Assembly (NCBI RefSeq): GCF_003938655.1
Contig: NZ_RJJT01000007.1
Coordinates: 62,001-126,000, forward strand
Source of the DNA: Rhizobium pisi
GTDB taxonomy: Bacteria > Pseudomonadota > Alphaproteobacteria > Rhizobiales > Rhizobiaceae
Reading direction: 5' to 3'
DNA length: 64,000 bases
Positions within the stretch are counted from its first letter, which is position 1; every line of letters begins with the position of its first letter. The notes beneath the pieces are model-generated. The model was given only the letters and a program-made list of their open reading frames with translations, did no database searches and had not been told where the DNA came from. Made by a program: the position numbers and the translations under genes. This document shows positions 25,098-34,235 of this stretch, in pieces.

Positions 25098-25877
25098 ATG
25101 ATGAGCGACACTCTTGCTCGCAAAAGCGAGGTTTGGAAAATGGCACGCCAGCCGAGGCCGCGTCTGACGCTGGATATTGCCGAGACCCCGACCTATGCGA
25201 TCGGCGATATTCACGGCCGGTACGACCTGCTCGTGAAAGCCGAGGAGGCGATCCTGCGCGACGGCGCGCAACTGCCCGGGCGCAAGCTGATCGTGACGCT
25301 CGGCGATTATGTCGACCGCGGCCCGGAATCGGCGCAGGTCATTTCCCATCTCATGGAGCCGCCGCCGGAGGGCTTCGATCGCATCTGCCTCGCCGGCAAT
25401 CATGAAAACACCATGCTCGACTATATCGACGGCTGGGTCTCCTATGACGACTGGATGCGCATGGGATCGGCGGAGCTGCTCAAATCCTATGGCCTCGATC
25501 CGGAGCATCTGCCGCTGGTCTTTCCCTCCGGCGCGCAGCTCGACTCCTTTATCCGCCACTCGCTGCCGCGGACGCATATCGATTTCATGCGGGCGATGCC
25601 GATCATGCTGGACACGCCCCACGTGCTGTTCGTGCATGCCGGCATAGATCCGGCACAGCCGCTCGCCGCGCAGACGGATGAAGATCTGGTCTTCATCCGC
25701 CATCGTTTTCTGGAAAGCAGGGTGCCCTTGCCGAAACTCGTCGTTCACGGTCACACGCCGAACGACGAGCCCGACATACGCTCGAGGCGGCTCAATCTCG
25801 ACACCCGAGCCTTCCGCAGCGGCAAGCTCACCGTCGCCCGCTTCTGGCAGGGCCGGGTGCATCTTTTTTCCACCTGA
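25098..25877 (+). CDS. PPP-family metallophosphatase (Ser/Thr phosphatase-like)
   Basis: A protein of 259 residues with all PPP-family motifs: GDIHGRYD (GDxHG), GDYVDRG, GNHENT and a C-terminal VVHGHTP. These residues bind two metals and hydrolyse phosphomonoesters; bacterial members dephosphorylate Ser/Thr proteins or nucleotides such as Ap4A. No signal peptide is present. Starts at 25098, 25101 or 25140 are all possible: GAGAGA precedes the first, GAGG lies 9 bases before the last. It is a single gene followed by a mosaic repeat. Confidence 0.85.
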   Translation: MMSDTLARKSEVWKMARQPRPRLTLDIAETPTYAIGDIHGRYDLLVKAEEAILRDGAQLPGRKLIVTLGDYVDRGPESAQVISHLMEPPPEGFDRICLAGNHENTMLDYIDGWVSYDDWMRMGSAELLKSYGLDPEHLPLVFPSGAQLDSFIRHSLPRTHIDFMRAMPIMLDTPHVLFVHAGIDPAQPLAAQTDEDLVFIRHRFLESRVPLPKLVVHGHTPNDEPDIRSRRLNLDTRAFRSGKLTVARFWQGRVHLFST

Positions 25878-25893
25878 TGTCGCCGACCTAGAC

Positions 25894-26011
25894 CATTTCC
25901 GTTTTTCTCCGAATCACGGAAATGCTCTATCTCTTTGTTTTCACGCAATTCCCGGCAAAAGCGTTTCACGCTTTGCCTGGCAAAACCGCTATGCACTTTT
26001 GCTGGAATTGC
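25894..26011. repeat. Rhizobial intergenic mosaic repeat, copy 1 (two modules)
   Basis: Two palindromic modules lie between the phosphatase gene and the RND pump stop. Module A is CATTTCCGT / ACGGAAATG (25894-25902 and 25916-25924). Module B is bounded by GCAATTCC (25945-25952) and GGAATTGC (26004-26011) and includes an internal AAAACCGCTATGCACTTTT core. Module B recurs at 61588-61631. I recognise this as the kind of interspersed palindromic element abundant in Rhizobium intergenic DNA (RIME/RPE-type). As transcribed RNA it could fold at the 3' end of both convergent transcripts. Confidence 0.75.
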
Positions 26012-26012
26012 T

Positions 26013-29000
26013 CTAAACCGTTTCCCTCTCGATCGGCACGGCCTCGACCGGCCTTTCAGCCGGCTGGCTGCGGCGCCAGCCGCGCAGCACGACGTAGAAG
26101 ACCGGTGTCAGGAACAGACCGAAGAGCGTCACGCCGAGCATGCCCGAGAAGACCGCGGTGCCGAGCGACTGGCGCATCTCCGCGCCGGGGCCGGTGGCGA
26201 TGGCAAGCGGCAGAACGCCGAAGATGAAGGCGAATGCCGTCATCAGGATCGGTCGCAGGCGAAGGTGGCTGGCCTCGATGGCGGCCTCCACCGGCGTCTT
26301 GCCTTCCTCTTCCGCCTGTCTCGCGAACTCGACGATCAGAATGGCGTTCTTGGCGGCAAGGCCGATCAGGACGATGAGGCCGATCTGCGTCAGGACGTTG
26401 TTGTCCATTCCCCTCAGCGAGACGCCGATCAGTGCAGCAAGCACGGCAAGCGGCACGATGAGAATGATCGCCAGCGGCAGAACCCAGCTTTCATACTGCG
26501 CCGCCAGCGCCAGGAAGACGAAAACGACGGACAGGGCGAAGATGTAGATGGCCGTGTTGCCGGTGTGGGTCTCCTGATAGGCAAGTTCCGTCCATTCGAA
26601 GGTCGTCCCTTGCGGCAGGATCTTGGCCGCGAGCGCTTCCATCTTCTTGATCGCGTCGCCCGTGGATGTGCCGGGGGTCGGATTGCCCTGAAGCGGCACC
26701 GAGACATACATGTTGTAGCGCTGGACGAGCGCCGGGCCGCTCGAATCCTGGATGTCCATCAGGGTCCCGAGAGGCACCAGAGCGCCCGTCGCCGAGCGAA
26801 CCTTCAAGGCGAGAATGTCCTCCTTGTCCATGCGATACTGCCGGTCGGCCTGGGCGCGAACCTGGTAGACGCGACCGAACGCATTGAAATCGTTGACGTA
26901 GGAAACGCCGAGATTGATGGGAAGCGCATTGAAGATATTGGGGATCGGCACATTCAGGAAGCGCGCCTTGTCACGGTCGATCGACAGGAAATATTGCGGG
27001 CTCGCATCCGAGAATGTCGTGAAGACGCCAGTCAGCCCCTCCGTCGTTGCCGCAGCCCCCATCATCTGGCGCGCGAGGCCGAGCACGCGCGTCATGTCGG
27101 CATTTTCAAGGTCGGAGATCTGCATCTTGAAGCCGCCGGAATTGCCGACGCCGCGCACCGATGGCGGCGGGATGGCGATGATGAAGGCTTCCTGGATGCT
27201 CTGCAGCTTGCCGAAGAGCTCGCCGATGATCTTGTTGGCGTTCTCGCCGCCTTCTTCTCGTTCGGCAAAGGATTTGAACGGCACGAAAACGACGCCCGCA
27301 TTCGAGGCATTGGTGAACGTTGCCCCGCTGAAGCCGGCAAATTGCACGGCATTGCCGACGCCGGGCACGGTGCGGGCTATATCGCCCACCTTCTTGACGA
27401 CGGCATCGGTGCGCGCAAGCGAGGCGCCGTCGGGAAGCTGCACGACGATGATCGCGTAACCCTGGTCCATGGTCGGGATGAAGCCCGAGGGAACTCTGGT
27501 GCCCATGTACCAGGTGGCTCCAAGCAGGCAGGCGAAAGCGACCATCGAGCAGGTCAAACCTATCCAACTGCTGACCAGATGCCGGACGATCCACGAATAG
27601 CCGGAACTCATCCGATCGAAGCCGCGATTGAAGCCGTTTGCAAGACCTGTTCCCAAGCGTGACGCAATACTCTTGCGCCGCGTTTCGTGATCATGGGCTT
27701 TCAGCAATATGCCTGCGAGCGCGGGCGAGAGCGTCAGGGAGTTCAAAGCCGATATCGCTGTCGTGACCGAGATGGTAACGGCGAACTGCCGGTAGAACTG
27801 GCCTGAAATGCCGGGAATGAAGGCCGTCGGCACGAACACTGCGATCAGCACCAGGGAGATGGCGACGACGGCGGTCCCGACTTCGTCCATGGTGACATGG
27901 GACGCCTGTTTCGGCGTCATGCCGTGCGCCAGATTGCGCTCGACGTTTTCCACCACGACGATCGCATCGTCGACGACGATGCCGATTGCGAGCACGAGGC
28001 CGAAGAGTGTCAGCATGTTGAGCGAAAAGCCGAACGCCAGCAGGATGGCGAAGGTCCCGATCAGCGAAACAGGGATGGCGACGATCGGTATGATCGCCGT
28101 CCGCCAGGATTGCAGGAAGACGAGAACGACGATCGCCACCAGGATCGCCGCTTCAGCAATGGTTCTGTAGACCTCGTTGATCGAATCCGAGATGAATTCG
28201 GTCGTATCGTAGACGATGCGGTATTCCAGACCCTCCGGGAAGTCCTGCGAAACCTCCTTCATGAGGGTCTGGACCTGGTGCGCCGTATCCAGCGCATTGG
28301 TTCCCGGACGGGCGAAAATGCCGAGGGCGACGGCGGGGTCGTTGTTGAGATAGCTGTTGGTGACGTAATCCTGCGCACCGAGTTCGATGCGGGCGACATC
28401 CTGCAGCTGCACGAGCCGGCCCGATGCCGTCGATTTGACGATGACATATCGGAATTCGCGCGCGTCGGAGAAGCGTCCCTCCGTTCGCACCGTATATTCG
28501 AACGCGTTCTTGCCCGTTACGGGCGGCGCGCCGATCTTGCCGCCCGATACCTGGACGTTCTGGTCCCTCAAGGAGGAGACCACGTCGTCTGACGTCATGC
28601 CGTAGGCTGAGAGCTTTTCAGGATCCAGCCAGATGCGCATCGAATATTGGCGCTCGCCGAAGATCTGCACGTCGCCGACGCCGTCGAGGCGCACGAGCAC
28701 GTCGCGGATACGGTTGCGGGCGTAGTTGGAGACGTAAAGCTGGTCATAACGATGGGACGGCGACAGCAGGTGCACCACCATCATCAGATCGGGCGAACTC
28801 TTGTCGGTGGTCACGCCGAGCCGCTGGACCTCCTCGGGAAGGCGCGGAAGCGCGATGGAAACGCGGTTCTGGACGAGCACCTGGACCTTGTCGAGATCGG
28901 TGCCGAGCTTGAAGGTGATCGTCAGCGACATGGCACCGTCGGCGCTGGAGTAGGAGGACATGTAAAGCATGTCTTCCACGCCGTTGATCTGCTGTTCGAG

Positions 29001-29198
29001 CGGGGTCGAAACGGTGTCGGCGATGGTCTGCGGATCGGCGCCCGGATAGGAGGTGCGCACGACAATGGTGGGCGGTGCGATCTCCGGATATTGGGAGACC
29101 GGCAATTGCGTATAGGCGATGCCGCCGACGACCAGAAACAGGATCGAAATGACGGCCGCAAAGATCGGCCGGTCGACGAAGAAGTGCGCAAATCTCAT
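26013..29198 (-). CDS. RND multidrug efflux pump, HAE1/AcrB family (first locus)
   Basis: A full-length inner-membrane pump of 1061 residues. It starts with the typical AcrB N-terminus (FFVDRPIFAAVISILF) and has the proton-relay aspartate pair in GIVVDDAIVVVENVER in helix 4, two large periplasmic loops and twelve predicted helices. It would export hydrophobic drugs or plant compounds using the proton gradient with the adaptor encoded just upstream (4 bp overlap, ATGA). No outer-membrane factor (TolC/OprM) gene is in the operon, so a shared TolC elsewhere is likely. A decayed regulator fragment sits upstream of the operon. Confidence 0.94.
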   Translation of the reverse strand: MRFAHFFVDRPIFAAVISILFLVVGGIAYTQLPVSQYPEIAPPTIVVRTSYPGADPQTIADTVSTPLEQQINGVEDMLYMSSYSSADGAMSLTITFKLGTDLDKVQVLVQNRVSIALPRLPEEVQRLGVTTDKSSPDLMMVVHLLSPSHRYDQLYVSNYARNRIRDVLVRLDGVGDVQIFGERQYSMRIWLDPEKLSAYGMTSDDVVSSLRDQNVQVSGGKIGAPPVTGKNAFEYTVRTEGRFSDAREFRYVIVKSTASGRLVQLQDVARIELGAQDYVTNSYLNNDPAVALGIFARPGTNALDTAHQVQTLMKEVSQDFPEGLEYRIVYDTTEFISDSINEVYRTIAEAAILVAIVVLVFLQSWRTAIIPIVAIPVSLIGTFAILLAFGFSLNMLTLFGLVLAIGIVVDDAIVVVENVERNLAHGMTPKQASHVTMDEVGTAVVAISLVLIAVFVPTAFIPGISGQFYRQFAVTISVTTAISALNSLTLSPALAGILLKAHDHETRRKSIASRLGTGLANGFNRGFDRMSSGYSWIVRHLVSSWIGLTCSMVAFACLLGATWYMGTRVPSGFIPTMDQGYAIIVVQLPDGASLARTDAVVKKVGDIARTVPGVGNAVQFAGFSGATFTNASNAGVVFVPFKSFAEREEGGENANKIIGELFGKLQSIQEAFIIAIPPPSVRGVGNSGGFKMQISDLENADMTRVLGLARQMMGAAATTEGLTGVFTTFSDASPQYFLSIDRDKARFLNVPIPNIFNALPINLGVSYVNDFNAFGRVYQVRAQADRQYRMDKEDILALKVRSATGALVPLGTLMDIQDSSGPALVQRYNMYVSVPLQGNPTPGTSTGDAIKKMEALAAKILPQGTTFEWTELAYQETHTGNTAIYIFALSVVFVFLALAAQYESWVLPLAIILIVPLAVLAALIGVSLRGMDNNVLTQIGLIVLIGLAAKNAILIVEFARQAEEEGKTPVEAAIEASHLRLRPILMTAFAFIFGVLPLAIATGPGAEMRQSLGTAVFSGMLGVTLFGLFLTPVFYVVLRGWRRSQPAERPVEAVPIERETV

Positions 29199-30373
29199 TG
29201 TCCGCTCTCCGCGCCGGCAGTTTCGGGCGCAGTATCCTGCCGCTCTTTCGGCAGTTCGGTCATTTGAGGTGTGATCTTTGAACCCGGCCGAGCGCGGATC
29301 AGGCCATTGACGATGATCGTCTCGGTGCCGTCGAGGCCTTCGCGGATGACGCGGTAGCCGTAGAGACGCGGTCCCGGTCTCACAGGCTTGGTCGAAACCT
29401 TGCCCTCGGCGTCAACGACATAGACGACGCGCTCATTCTGGTCCGCGCCGATCGCCTCGTCGGGGACGAGAATGGCCTGGTATGTGTTGGAGGCTTCGAC
29501 CTGTATGCGGCCGAAGAGGCCGGGCTGAAGGACGAGATCGGGGTTGGGGAAGCGGGCACGGAGACGAATGGTGCCGCTTTGATTGTCGACCCGGTTCTCG
29601 GCGAAATCGAGCTTTCCCTTGAACGGCTTGGCATTGGGATCCGAGATCGTGACGGATACATCCAGTCCGCCGCCGCCCTGCTGGAGCTCCTTGCCGAGCT
29701 TGCGCGCCGTGTCGGCGAAATTCAGCAGGCGGCGCTCATCAACGTCGAAATAGAAATCGATCGGGTCGAGAGAAACGATCGTGGTGAGCACGGTCTGGTC
29801 GGTCTGTACGAGGTTGCCCGCCGAAACCAGGCGGCGGTCGATGCGGCCGCTGAGCGGGGCCTTGATCTCGGTATATTCCATGTCGAGAGACGCGCGATCG
29901 GCTGCGGCCTGCGCACCGCGGACATTGGCCTCGGCTGAATCGAATTCGCGGCGGCGATCGTCCAACGTCTGGGCCGACTGGCTGCCGCTCGAAGCGAGCG
30001 ATTGCGTGCGCTTATACTGCGCATCGGCATAGACTAGGGTGGATTGCGCCGATTCGAGCGCGGCCTTTGCCTGATTGAGCGCGGTTACGAACGGCCGCTG
30101 ATCGATAACGAAGAGCAGGTCGCCCTGCTTGACCAAGGCGCCATCCTGAAAATGGATCTCCTGCAGGTAACCGCCGACGCGTGAGCGAACGGAGACCTCG
30201 TCGACCGGCTCGAAACGGCCAATGAACTCGTCGCTGTCGATGACATCGCGCACCACCGGCTTGGCGACAGTGACGGGAGGAGGGGCGGGCGGTGCGCCCT
30301 GCGCCATTGCGGCGAGAGGCATGAAGGTTGCAACACAGCCAAGCACCAATATCCGTCGAAGCGCGTAAGTCAT
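29195..30373 (-). CDS. RND efflux periplasmic adaptor (membrane-fusion protein), first locus
   Basis: An adaptor of 392 residues with a signal peptide (RRILVLGCVATFMPLAAMA). A lipoyl half-motif (VGGYLQEIHFQDGALVKQGDLLFVID), an alpha-hairpin with coiled-coil character (about 95-165), a second lipoyl half (APLSGRIDRRLVSAGNLV) and a beta-barrel follow. The start at 30373 has GGAGGGACCGGT just before it. It links the inner-membrane pump to an outer-membrane channel. A cysteine near the signal cleavage typical of lipoproteins is not at the right place, so it is probably soluble or anchored by its N-terminus. Confidence 0.92.
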   Translation of the reverse strand: MTYALRRILVLGCVATFMPLAAMAQGAPPAPPPVTVAKPVVRDVIDSDEFIGRFEPVDEVSVRSRVGGYLQEIHFQDGALVKQGDLLFVIDQRPFVTALNQAKAALESAQSTLVYADAQYKRTQSLASSGSQSAQTLDDRRREFDSAEANVRGAQAAADRASLDMEYTEIKAPLSGRIDRRLVSAGNLVQTDQTVLTTIVSLDPIDFYFDVDERRLLNFADTARKLGKELQQGGGGLDVSVTISDPNAKPFKGKLDFAENRVDNQSGTIRLRARFPNPDLVLQPGLFGRIQVEASNTYQAILVPDEAIGADQNERVVYVVDAEGKVSTKPVRPGPRLYGYRVIREGLDGTETIIVNGLIRARPGSKITPQMTELPKERQDTAPETAGAESGQ

Positions 30374-30622
30374 ACCGGTCCCTCCAATCTCGACGGCCGA
30401 TCGAACGCCGCCGAACCTAAGATGAAGTGATGCTATTCTTATCTTGCTGCTTTGAACGAAGGCCTTTGCCCCCGTGATTTCCCCCGGCGTCCAATCCTTG
30501 GAAAGGAAGGCCGGCACGCAATGCACATCGGAAAAATCGTAACGCTATCAAATTGGTTATAAACGGCAGCGGCGAAAAATAGCAAATGCCAATTGGCTGC
30601 CGTTTTTGAATCCATGCAAACG

Positions 30623-30934
30623 TCACCGGGCGGCGTCAGCCCTCGACGATCTCGTCGCGGCCGGCGGCGGGACCGCGGGCCCAGCCCAATCGAACTCCCG
30701 TTCCAGCCTGCGGAAGGCATGATCGTCGATCTCATCGGGTGGCGCATGGCCGCCAATCTGAGGTGTTTTGCGTCGGCGGCGTTGCGGCAATGCTTATCGA
30801 GCAGACGATCGCGCTAGCAGCTTCTGCATGCTTTCGAAGAACGCCTGAAGCCCTCCGATCCGGGGACGGGAAGGCTGCAAGGCGACCTCGACCACGGCTG
30901 CGGCATTTTGGCCGCGGCTGCTGAATCTGTCATG
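30623..30934 (-). pseudogene. Decayed TetR/AcrR-like regulator fragment
   Basis: Reading the minus strand from 30934 in one frame gives HDRFSSRGQNAAAVVEVAL followed by LQAFFESMQKLL, which looks like the Y-x-R-F-x-S-[KR]-E end of a TetR DNA-binding domain running into the ligand domain. The frame meets a stop at 30794-30796, then continues to a second stop at 30623. No start codon or helix-turn-helix remains upstream, where the marR promoter now lies. TetR repressors often stand beside RND operons, so a lost regulator is plausible. The similarity is short and by eye, so confidence is low. The rest of the gap 30374-31013 holds only promoters. Confidence 0.3.
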
Positions 30935-30978
30935 TGCGCTCTTGTGCGCTGCACATGCTCACTATATCTACCGATATC

Positions 30979-30992
30979 ATAAGTATGCTTAT
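30979..30992. promoter_or_regulatory. Palindromic operator before marR
   Basis: ATAAG-TATG-CTTAT is a short perfect palindrome 21 bp before the MarR start, in an AT-rich stretch containing GATATC. MarR proteins commonly bind such sites over their own promoter. Position and symmetry are the only support. Confidence 0.45.
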
Positions 30993-31013
30993 AAATAGCC
31001 AGCACAGGTTTTC

Positions 31014-31478
31014 ATGAACGCGACACCCACCCTCGGTTTCCTTCTCCACGATGTCGCACGGCTGCTGCGCAAGCGGTTCGAGCAACGGGCGAAGTGCCTT
31101 GGGCTGACCCGGTCGCAATGGCAGACGCTTGCGTATCTCTCGAACAATGAAGGCATTCATCAGGGCGGCCTTGCCGACATCCTCGAAGTCGAGCCGATCA
31201 CGCTGGTGCGTATCCTCGACAAGCTGGCAGAGCGCGGGCTGATCGAGCGCCGCCAGCATCCGACCGACCGGCGCGTCTGGCTGCTCTATATGCGCGAGGA
31301 GGCGCATCCGCTGCTCGCCGAAATGCGTAAGCTCGGCGATGTTACCCGTGGAGAAGCGCTGGAAGGCGTTTCGGCAGAGCAGCGCGAACAGCTTTTCCAG
31401 ATTCTATCCGCAATGAAGACGAACCTGGTCCAGGCATGCCGGACCCCGGTTGACGAGAACGAGCTGAACGATGGCTGA
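31014..31478 (+). CDS. MarR-family repressor of the EmrAB-type efflux operon
   Basis: A protein of 154 residues with the MarR winged helix: SQWQTLAYLSNNEGIHQGGLADILEVEPITLVRILDKLAERGLIERR and the wing Asp-Arg-Arg (HPTDRRVWLLYM). It would dimerise and repress its own operon until a phenolic or drug ligand binds. Its stop lies inside the next gene (8 bp overlap with the EmrA-like start), so regulator and pump are co-expressed. One cysteine near residue 27 and one near 141 could give redox sensitivity, but this is speculative. Confidence 0.9.
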   Translation: MNATPTLGFLLHDVARLLRKRFEQRAKCLGLTRSQWQTLAYLSNNEGIHQGGLADILEVEPITLVRILDKLAERGLIERRQHPTDRRVWLLYMREEAHPLLAEMRKLGDVTRGEALEGVSAEQREQLFQILSAMKTNLVQACRTPVDENELNDG

Positions 31479-32688
31479 TCAACCCCCCTTCCGCGTCGTT
31501 GCCGACGCCAAGTCCCCTGTCGAAAAAAACGAAGCGAAACAGCAGGAAACGGTAGCCGAAGCGCCTTCATCCAATTCAGCGCCGGCTGCCGCCGTGGCTG
31601 CGCCTGGCGGCATCAAGGTCCGCCGCCGGCGCAGTCTCACGCGGCCGATCCTGTTTGCCCTGCTGCCGGTGGCGCTCGTCGTCGGCGGTTATTACTATGT
31701 CAATGGCGGCCAGGTCATGTCGACCGATAACGCCTATATCCAGGCCGACATGGTCGGGCTCACCACCGATGTCTCGGGCATCGTCGAACAGATCGACGTG
31801 CATGAGAACGAGGCGGTGAAGGCGGGGCAGGTGCTCTTCAGCCTGCGGGCCGATTCCTTCAAGATCGCGCTCGATGGCGCCAAGGCGCAGCTCGGCGCGC
31901 AGCGCAACCAGATCATGAACCTCAAGGCCAGCTATCAGCAGTCGCTTGCCGAGATCACGCAGGCGCAAGCCGATCTGCCCTATTATCAGGATCAGTTCGA
32001 CCGGCAGCAAAACCTCGTCAACAACGGCAGCGCGACGCAGTCGGCCTATGACGAAGCCAAGCACAATCTCGAAGCCGCGCAGCAGAAGGTTACTGTTGCC
32101 AAGGCGGAAGCCGCAACGACGCTCGCCCAGCTCGGCGGCAATGCCGACCAGCCGGTCGAGGAAAATCCGCTCTACCTTCAGGCCAAGTCGCAGGTCGACA
32201 ATGCCCAGCGTGAACTCGACCACAGCGTCGTCAAGGCGCAGTTCGACGGCATCGTCACCAATGTCAACGCGCTGCAGGTCGGCTCCTACCTGCAGGCTTC
32301 GCAGCAGGCCTTTTCGCTGGTTTCGACCAACCATCTGTGGATCGCCGCCAGCCCGAAGGAAACCGAGCTGACCTATGTCAAGCCCGGCCAGACGGTGGAG
32401 ATCTACGTCGACACCTATCCGGGCGTGGTCTGGAAGGGCAAAGTCGAGAGCATCAGCCCGGCCTCCGGCTCCAGCTTCTCGCTGCTGCCGGCGCAGAACA
32501 CCACGGGCAATTGGGTGAAGGTCGTCCAGCGCATTCCGATGCGTGTCAGCATCGAGGATGCCGATGGCAAGCCGCCGCTTCGCGTCGGCATGAGCACCGT
32601 GGTCGATGTCGATACCGGCCATATCAGAGGCCTGCCCGATTTCGTCAACAAGCTTCTCGGCCAGTCCGGCGGCAAGGATCATGAGTAA
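31471..32688 (+). CDS. EmrA/HlyD-family efflux adaptor
   Basis: A protein of 405 residues: a cytoplasmic N-terminus of about 55 residues, one membrane helix (RPILFALLPVALVVGGYYYV, about 60-79), a lipoyl half-domain around VSGIVEQIDVHENEAVKAGQVLF, a long Gln/Ala-rich coiled coil (about 130-230), and the beta-barrel with TVEIYVDTYPG. This is the EmrA architecture partnering an MFS exporter. It overlaps marR by 8 bp and the exporter gene by 8 bp (ATGAGTAA). Confidence 0.92.
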   Translation: MADQPPFRVVADAKSPVEKNEAKQQETVAEAPSSNSAPAAAVAAPGGIKVRRRRSLTRPILFALLPVALVVGGYYYVNGGQVMSTDNAYIQADMVGLTTDVSGIVEQIDVHENEAVKAGQVLFSLRADSFKIALDGAKAQLGAQRNQIMNLKASYQQSLAEITQAQADLPYYQDQFDRQQNLVNNGSATQSAYDEAKHNLEAAQQKVTVAKAEAATTLAQLGGNADQPVEENPLYLQAKSQVDNAQRELDHSVVKAQFDGIVTNVNALQVGSYLQASQQAFSLVSTNHLWIAASPKETELTYVKPGQTVEIYVDTYPGVVWKGKVESISPASGSSFSLLPAQNTTGNWVKVVQRIPMRVSIEDADGKPPLRVGMSTVVDVDTGHIRGLPDFVNKLLGQSGGKDHE

Positions 32689-34222
32689 CGCTCCCGCATC
32701 TCCGGCGAGCCCCGTCGCCAATCGCGGTGCGATCACGGCCTGCGTCATTCTCGCCGTCATCATGCAGGCGCTGGATACGACGATCGCCAACGTGGCGTTG
32801 CCCTATATCCAGGGCAGCGTGTCGGCCTCCGCCGACCAGATCAACTGGGTGCTGACCTCCTATATCGTCGCGGCGGCAATCATGACCCCGCCCTCCGGCT
32901 TTCTCGCCGCCAAGTTCGGCCGCAAGCGGGTGCTGCTCGTCGCTATCGCCGGCTTCGTGGCCGCCTCCGTTCTCTGCGGCCTTGCGCAATCGCTGAACCA
33001 GATCGTCGCCTTCCGCCTGTTGCAGGGCCTGTTCGGCGCATCGCTGGTGCCGCTTTCCCAGGGCATCCTCCTCGACATCTATACGGTCGAGGAGCGCGGC
33101 TCGGCCATGGCCCTTTTCGGCGTCTCGGTCATGGTCGGGCCGGTCCTCGGGCCGGTCATCGGTGGCTGGCTGACCGACAATATCAGCTGGCGGTGGGTGT
33201 TCTACATCAACGTGCCGATCGGCGCGCTCGCCTTCATGGGCATTGTCGTCTTTGTCACCGAAACCAAGAGGGATCTGCTCGCCAAGCTCGACTGGTTCGG
33301 CTTCGGGATGATGAGCCTCGGCATCGGCGCGCTGCAGCTCTTCCTCGACCGCGGCGAGCAGCTCGACTGGTTTTCCTCAGGCGAAATCATGCTCGAGGCG
33401 CTGATCTGCGCTTCCGCCTTCTACCTGCTGATCGTCCATACGCTGACGGCGGAGAAATCCTTCGTCAATCCGAAGCTGTTTCTCGACCAGAACTTCACGG
33501 TCAGCATGATCTTCATCTTCGTGGTTGGCGTCACCTACCTTGCCTCGCTGGCGCTGATGACCCCCTATCTGCAGACGCTGATGGGCTATCCCGTCATCAC
33601 CGCCGGCATCGTCATGGGACCGCGCGGGCTCGGCACCATGCTCTGCATGTTCATTGTCGGGCGGCTGATCGGCAAGGTCGATACGCGCTTGCTGCTAGTG
33701 CTCGGCCTCGGCCTGACCGCCTGGGCGATGTACGACATGACAGGTTGGACGCCCGATGTTTCGCAATGGACGATCGTCTCGGTCGGTTTCATCCAGGGCG
33801 CCGGGCTCGGCTTTCTCTTCGTGCCGCTGACGACGATCGCTTTCGCGACGCTGCCGGCCCATATGCGCGGCGACGGCACCGGCCTCTACAATCTGTCGCG
33901 CAACATCGGTTCGGCGGTCGGCATCTCGATCGTCTCGGCACTGATCGTCGAGAACACGCAGAGCAATCATGAATCGATCGCCGCCTATGTCACGCCGTTC
34001 AACCACGCCTTCAACGCGGTGGCGGCGCAGGGCCTCAGCCCGCTGACGGCGGCCGGCCGCGCATCGCTCAACGAGGTCATCACGCTGCAATCGACGATCA
34101 TCGCCTATATGGACGATTTCAAGCTGCTGATGCTGATGTCGCTTGCGGTCATTCCGCTTGTGCTGCTGCTGCGCAAGCCGAAGGCAGCGCCCGCCGTTGA
34201 CCATAGCGCGGTCATGGAATGA
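32681..34222 (+). CDS. EmrB-type MFS multidrug exporter (DHA2 family, 14 helices)
   Basis: A drug:proton antiporter of 513 residues with 14 predicted helices. Family motifs: LDTTIANVALPYIQG in helix 1 (the DHA2 motif D1), GRKRVLL in the loop after helix 2, and GVSVMVGPVLGPVIGGWL in helix 5 (antiporter motif C). It exports hydrophobic compounds together with the upstream adaptor. The start at 32681 overlaps the emrA-like stop; earlier in-frame codons lie in the adaptor gene. R. etli RmrAB has the same design, but its reported regulator is of a different family, so I leave the symbol empty. Confidence 0.93.
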   Translation: MSNAPASPASPVANRGAITACVILAVIMQALDTTIANVALPYIQGSVSASADQINWVLTSYIVAAAIMTPPSGFLAAKFGRKRVLLVAIAGFVAASVLCGLAQSLNQIVAFRLLQGLFGASLVPLSQGILLDIYTVEERGSAMALFGVSVMVGPVLGPVIGGWLTDNISWRWVFYINVPIGALAFMGIVVFVTETKRDLLAKLDWFGFGMMSLGIGALQLFLDRGEQLDWFSSGEIMLEALICASAFYLLIVHTLTAEKSFVNPKLFLDQNFTVSMIFIFVVGVTYLASLALMTPYLQTLMGYPVITAGIVMGPRGLGTMLCMFIVGRLIGKVDTRLLLVLGLGLTAWAMYDMTGWTPDVSQWTIVSVGFIQGAGLGFLFVPLTTIAFATLPAHMRGDGTGLYNLSRNIGSAVGISIVSALIVENTQSNHESIAAYVTPFNHAFNAVAAQGLSPLTAAGRASLNEVITLQSTIIAYMDDFKLLMLMSLAVIPLVLLLRKPKAAPAVDHSAVME

Positions 34223-34235
34223 ACTCTAAGCTTTA

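Noticed and set aside
25935..27662. Plus-strand frame of 575 codons opposite the first RND pump
   Set aside because: Same shadow effect; it would start within a repeat and has no recognisable domain.
30439..30756. Possible small minus-strand gene in the RND/MarR gap
   Set aside because: Arg/Pro-rich with no features; it overlaps the better-supported regulator remnant in another frame.
31014..34222. Naming the EmrAB-like genes rmrAB of R. etli
   Set aside because: The reported rmr regulator is of a different family, and the match was not tested; symbol left empty.
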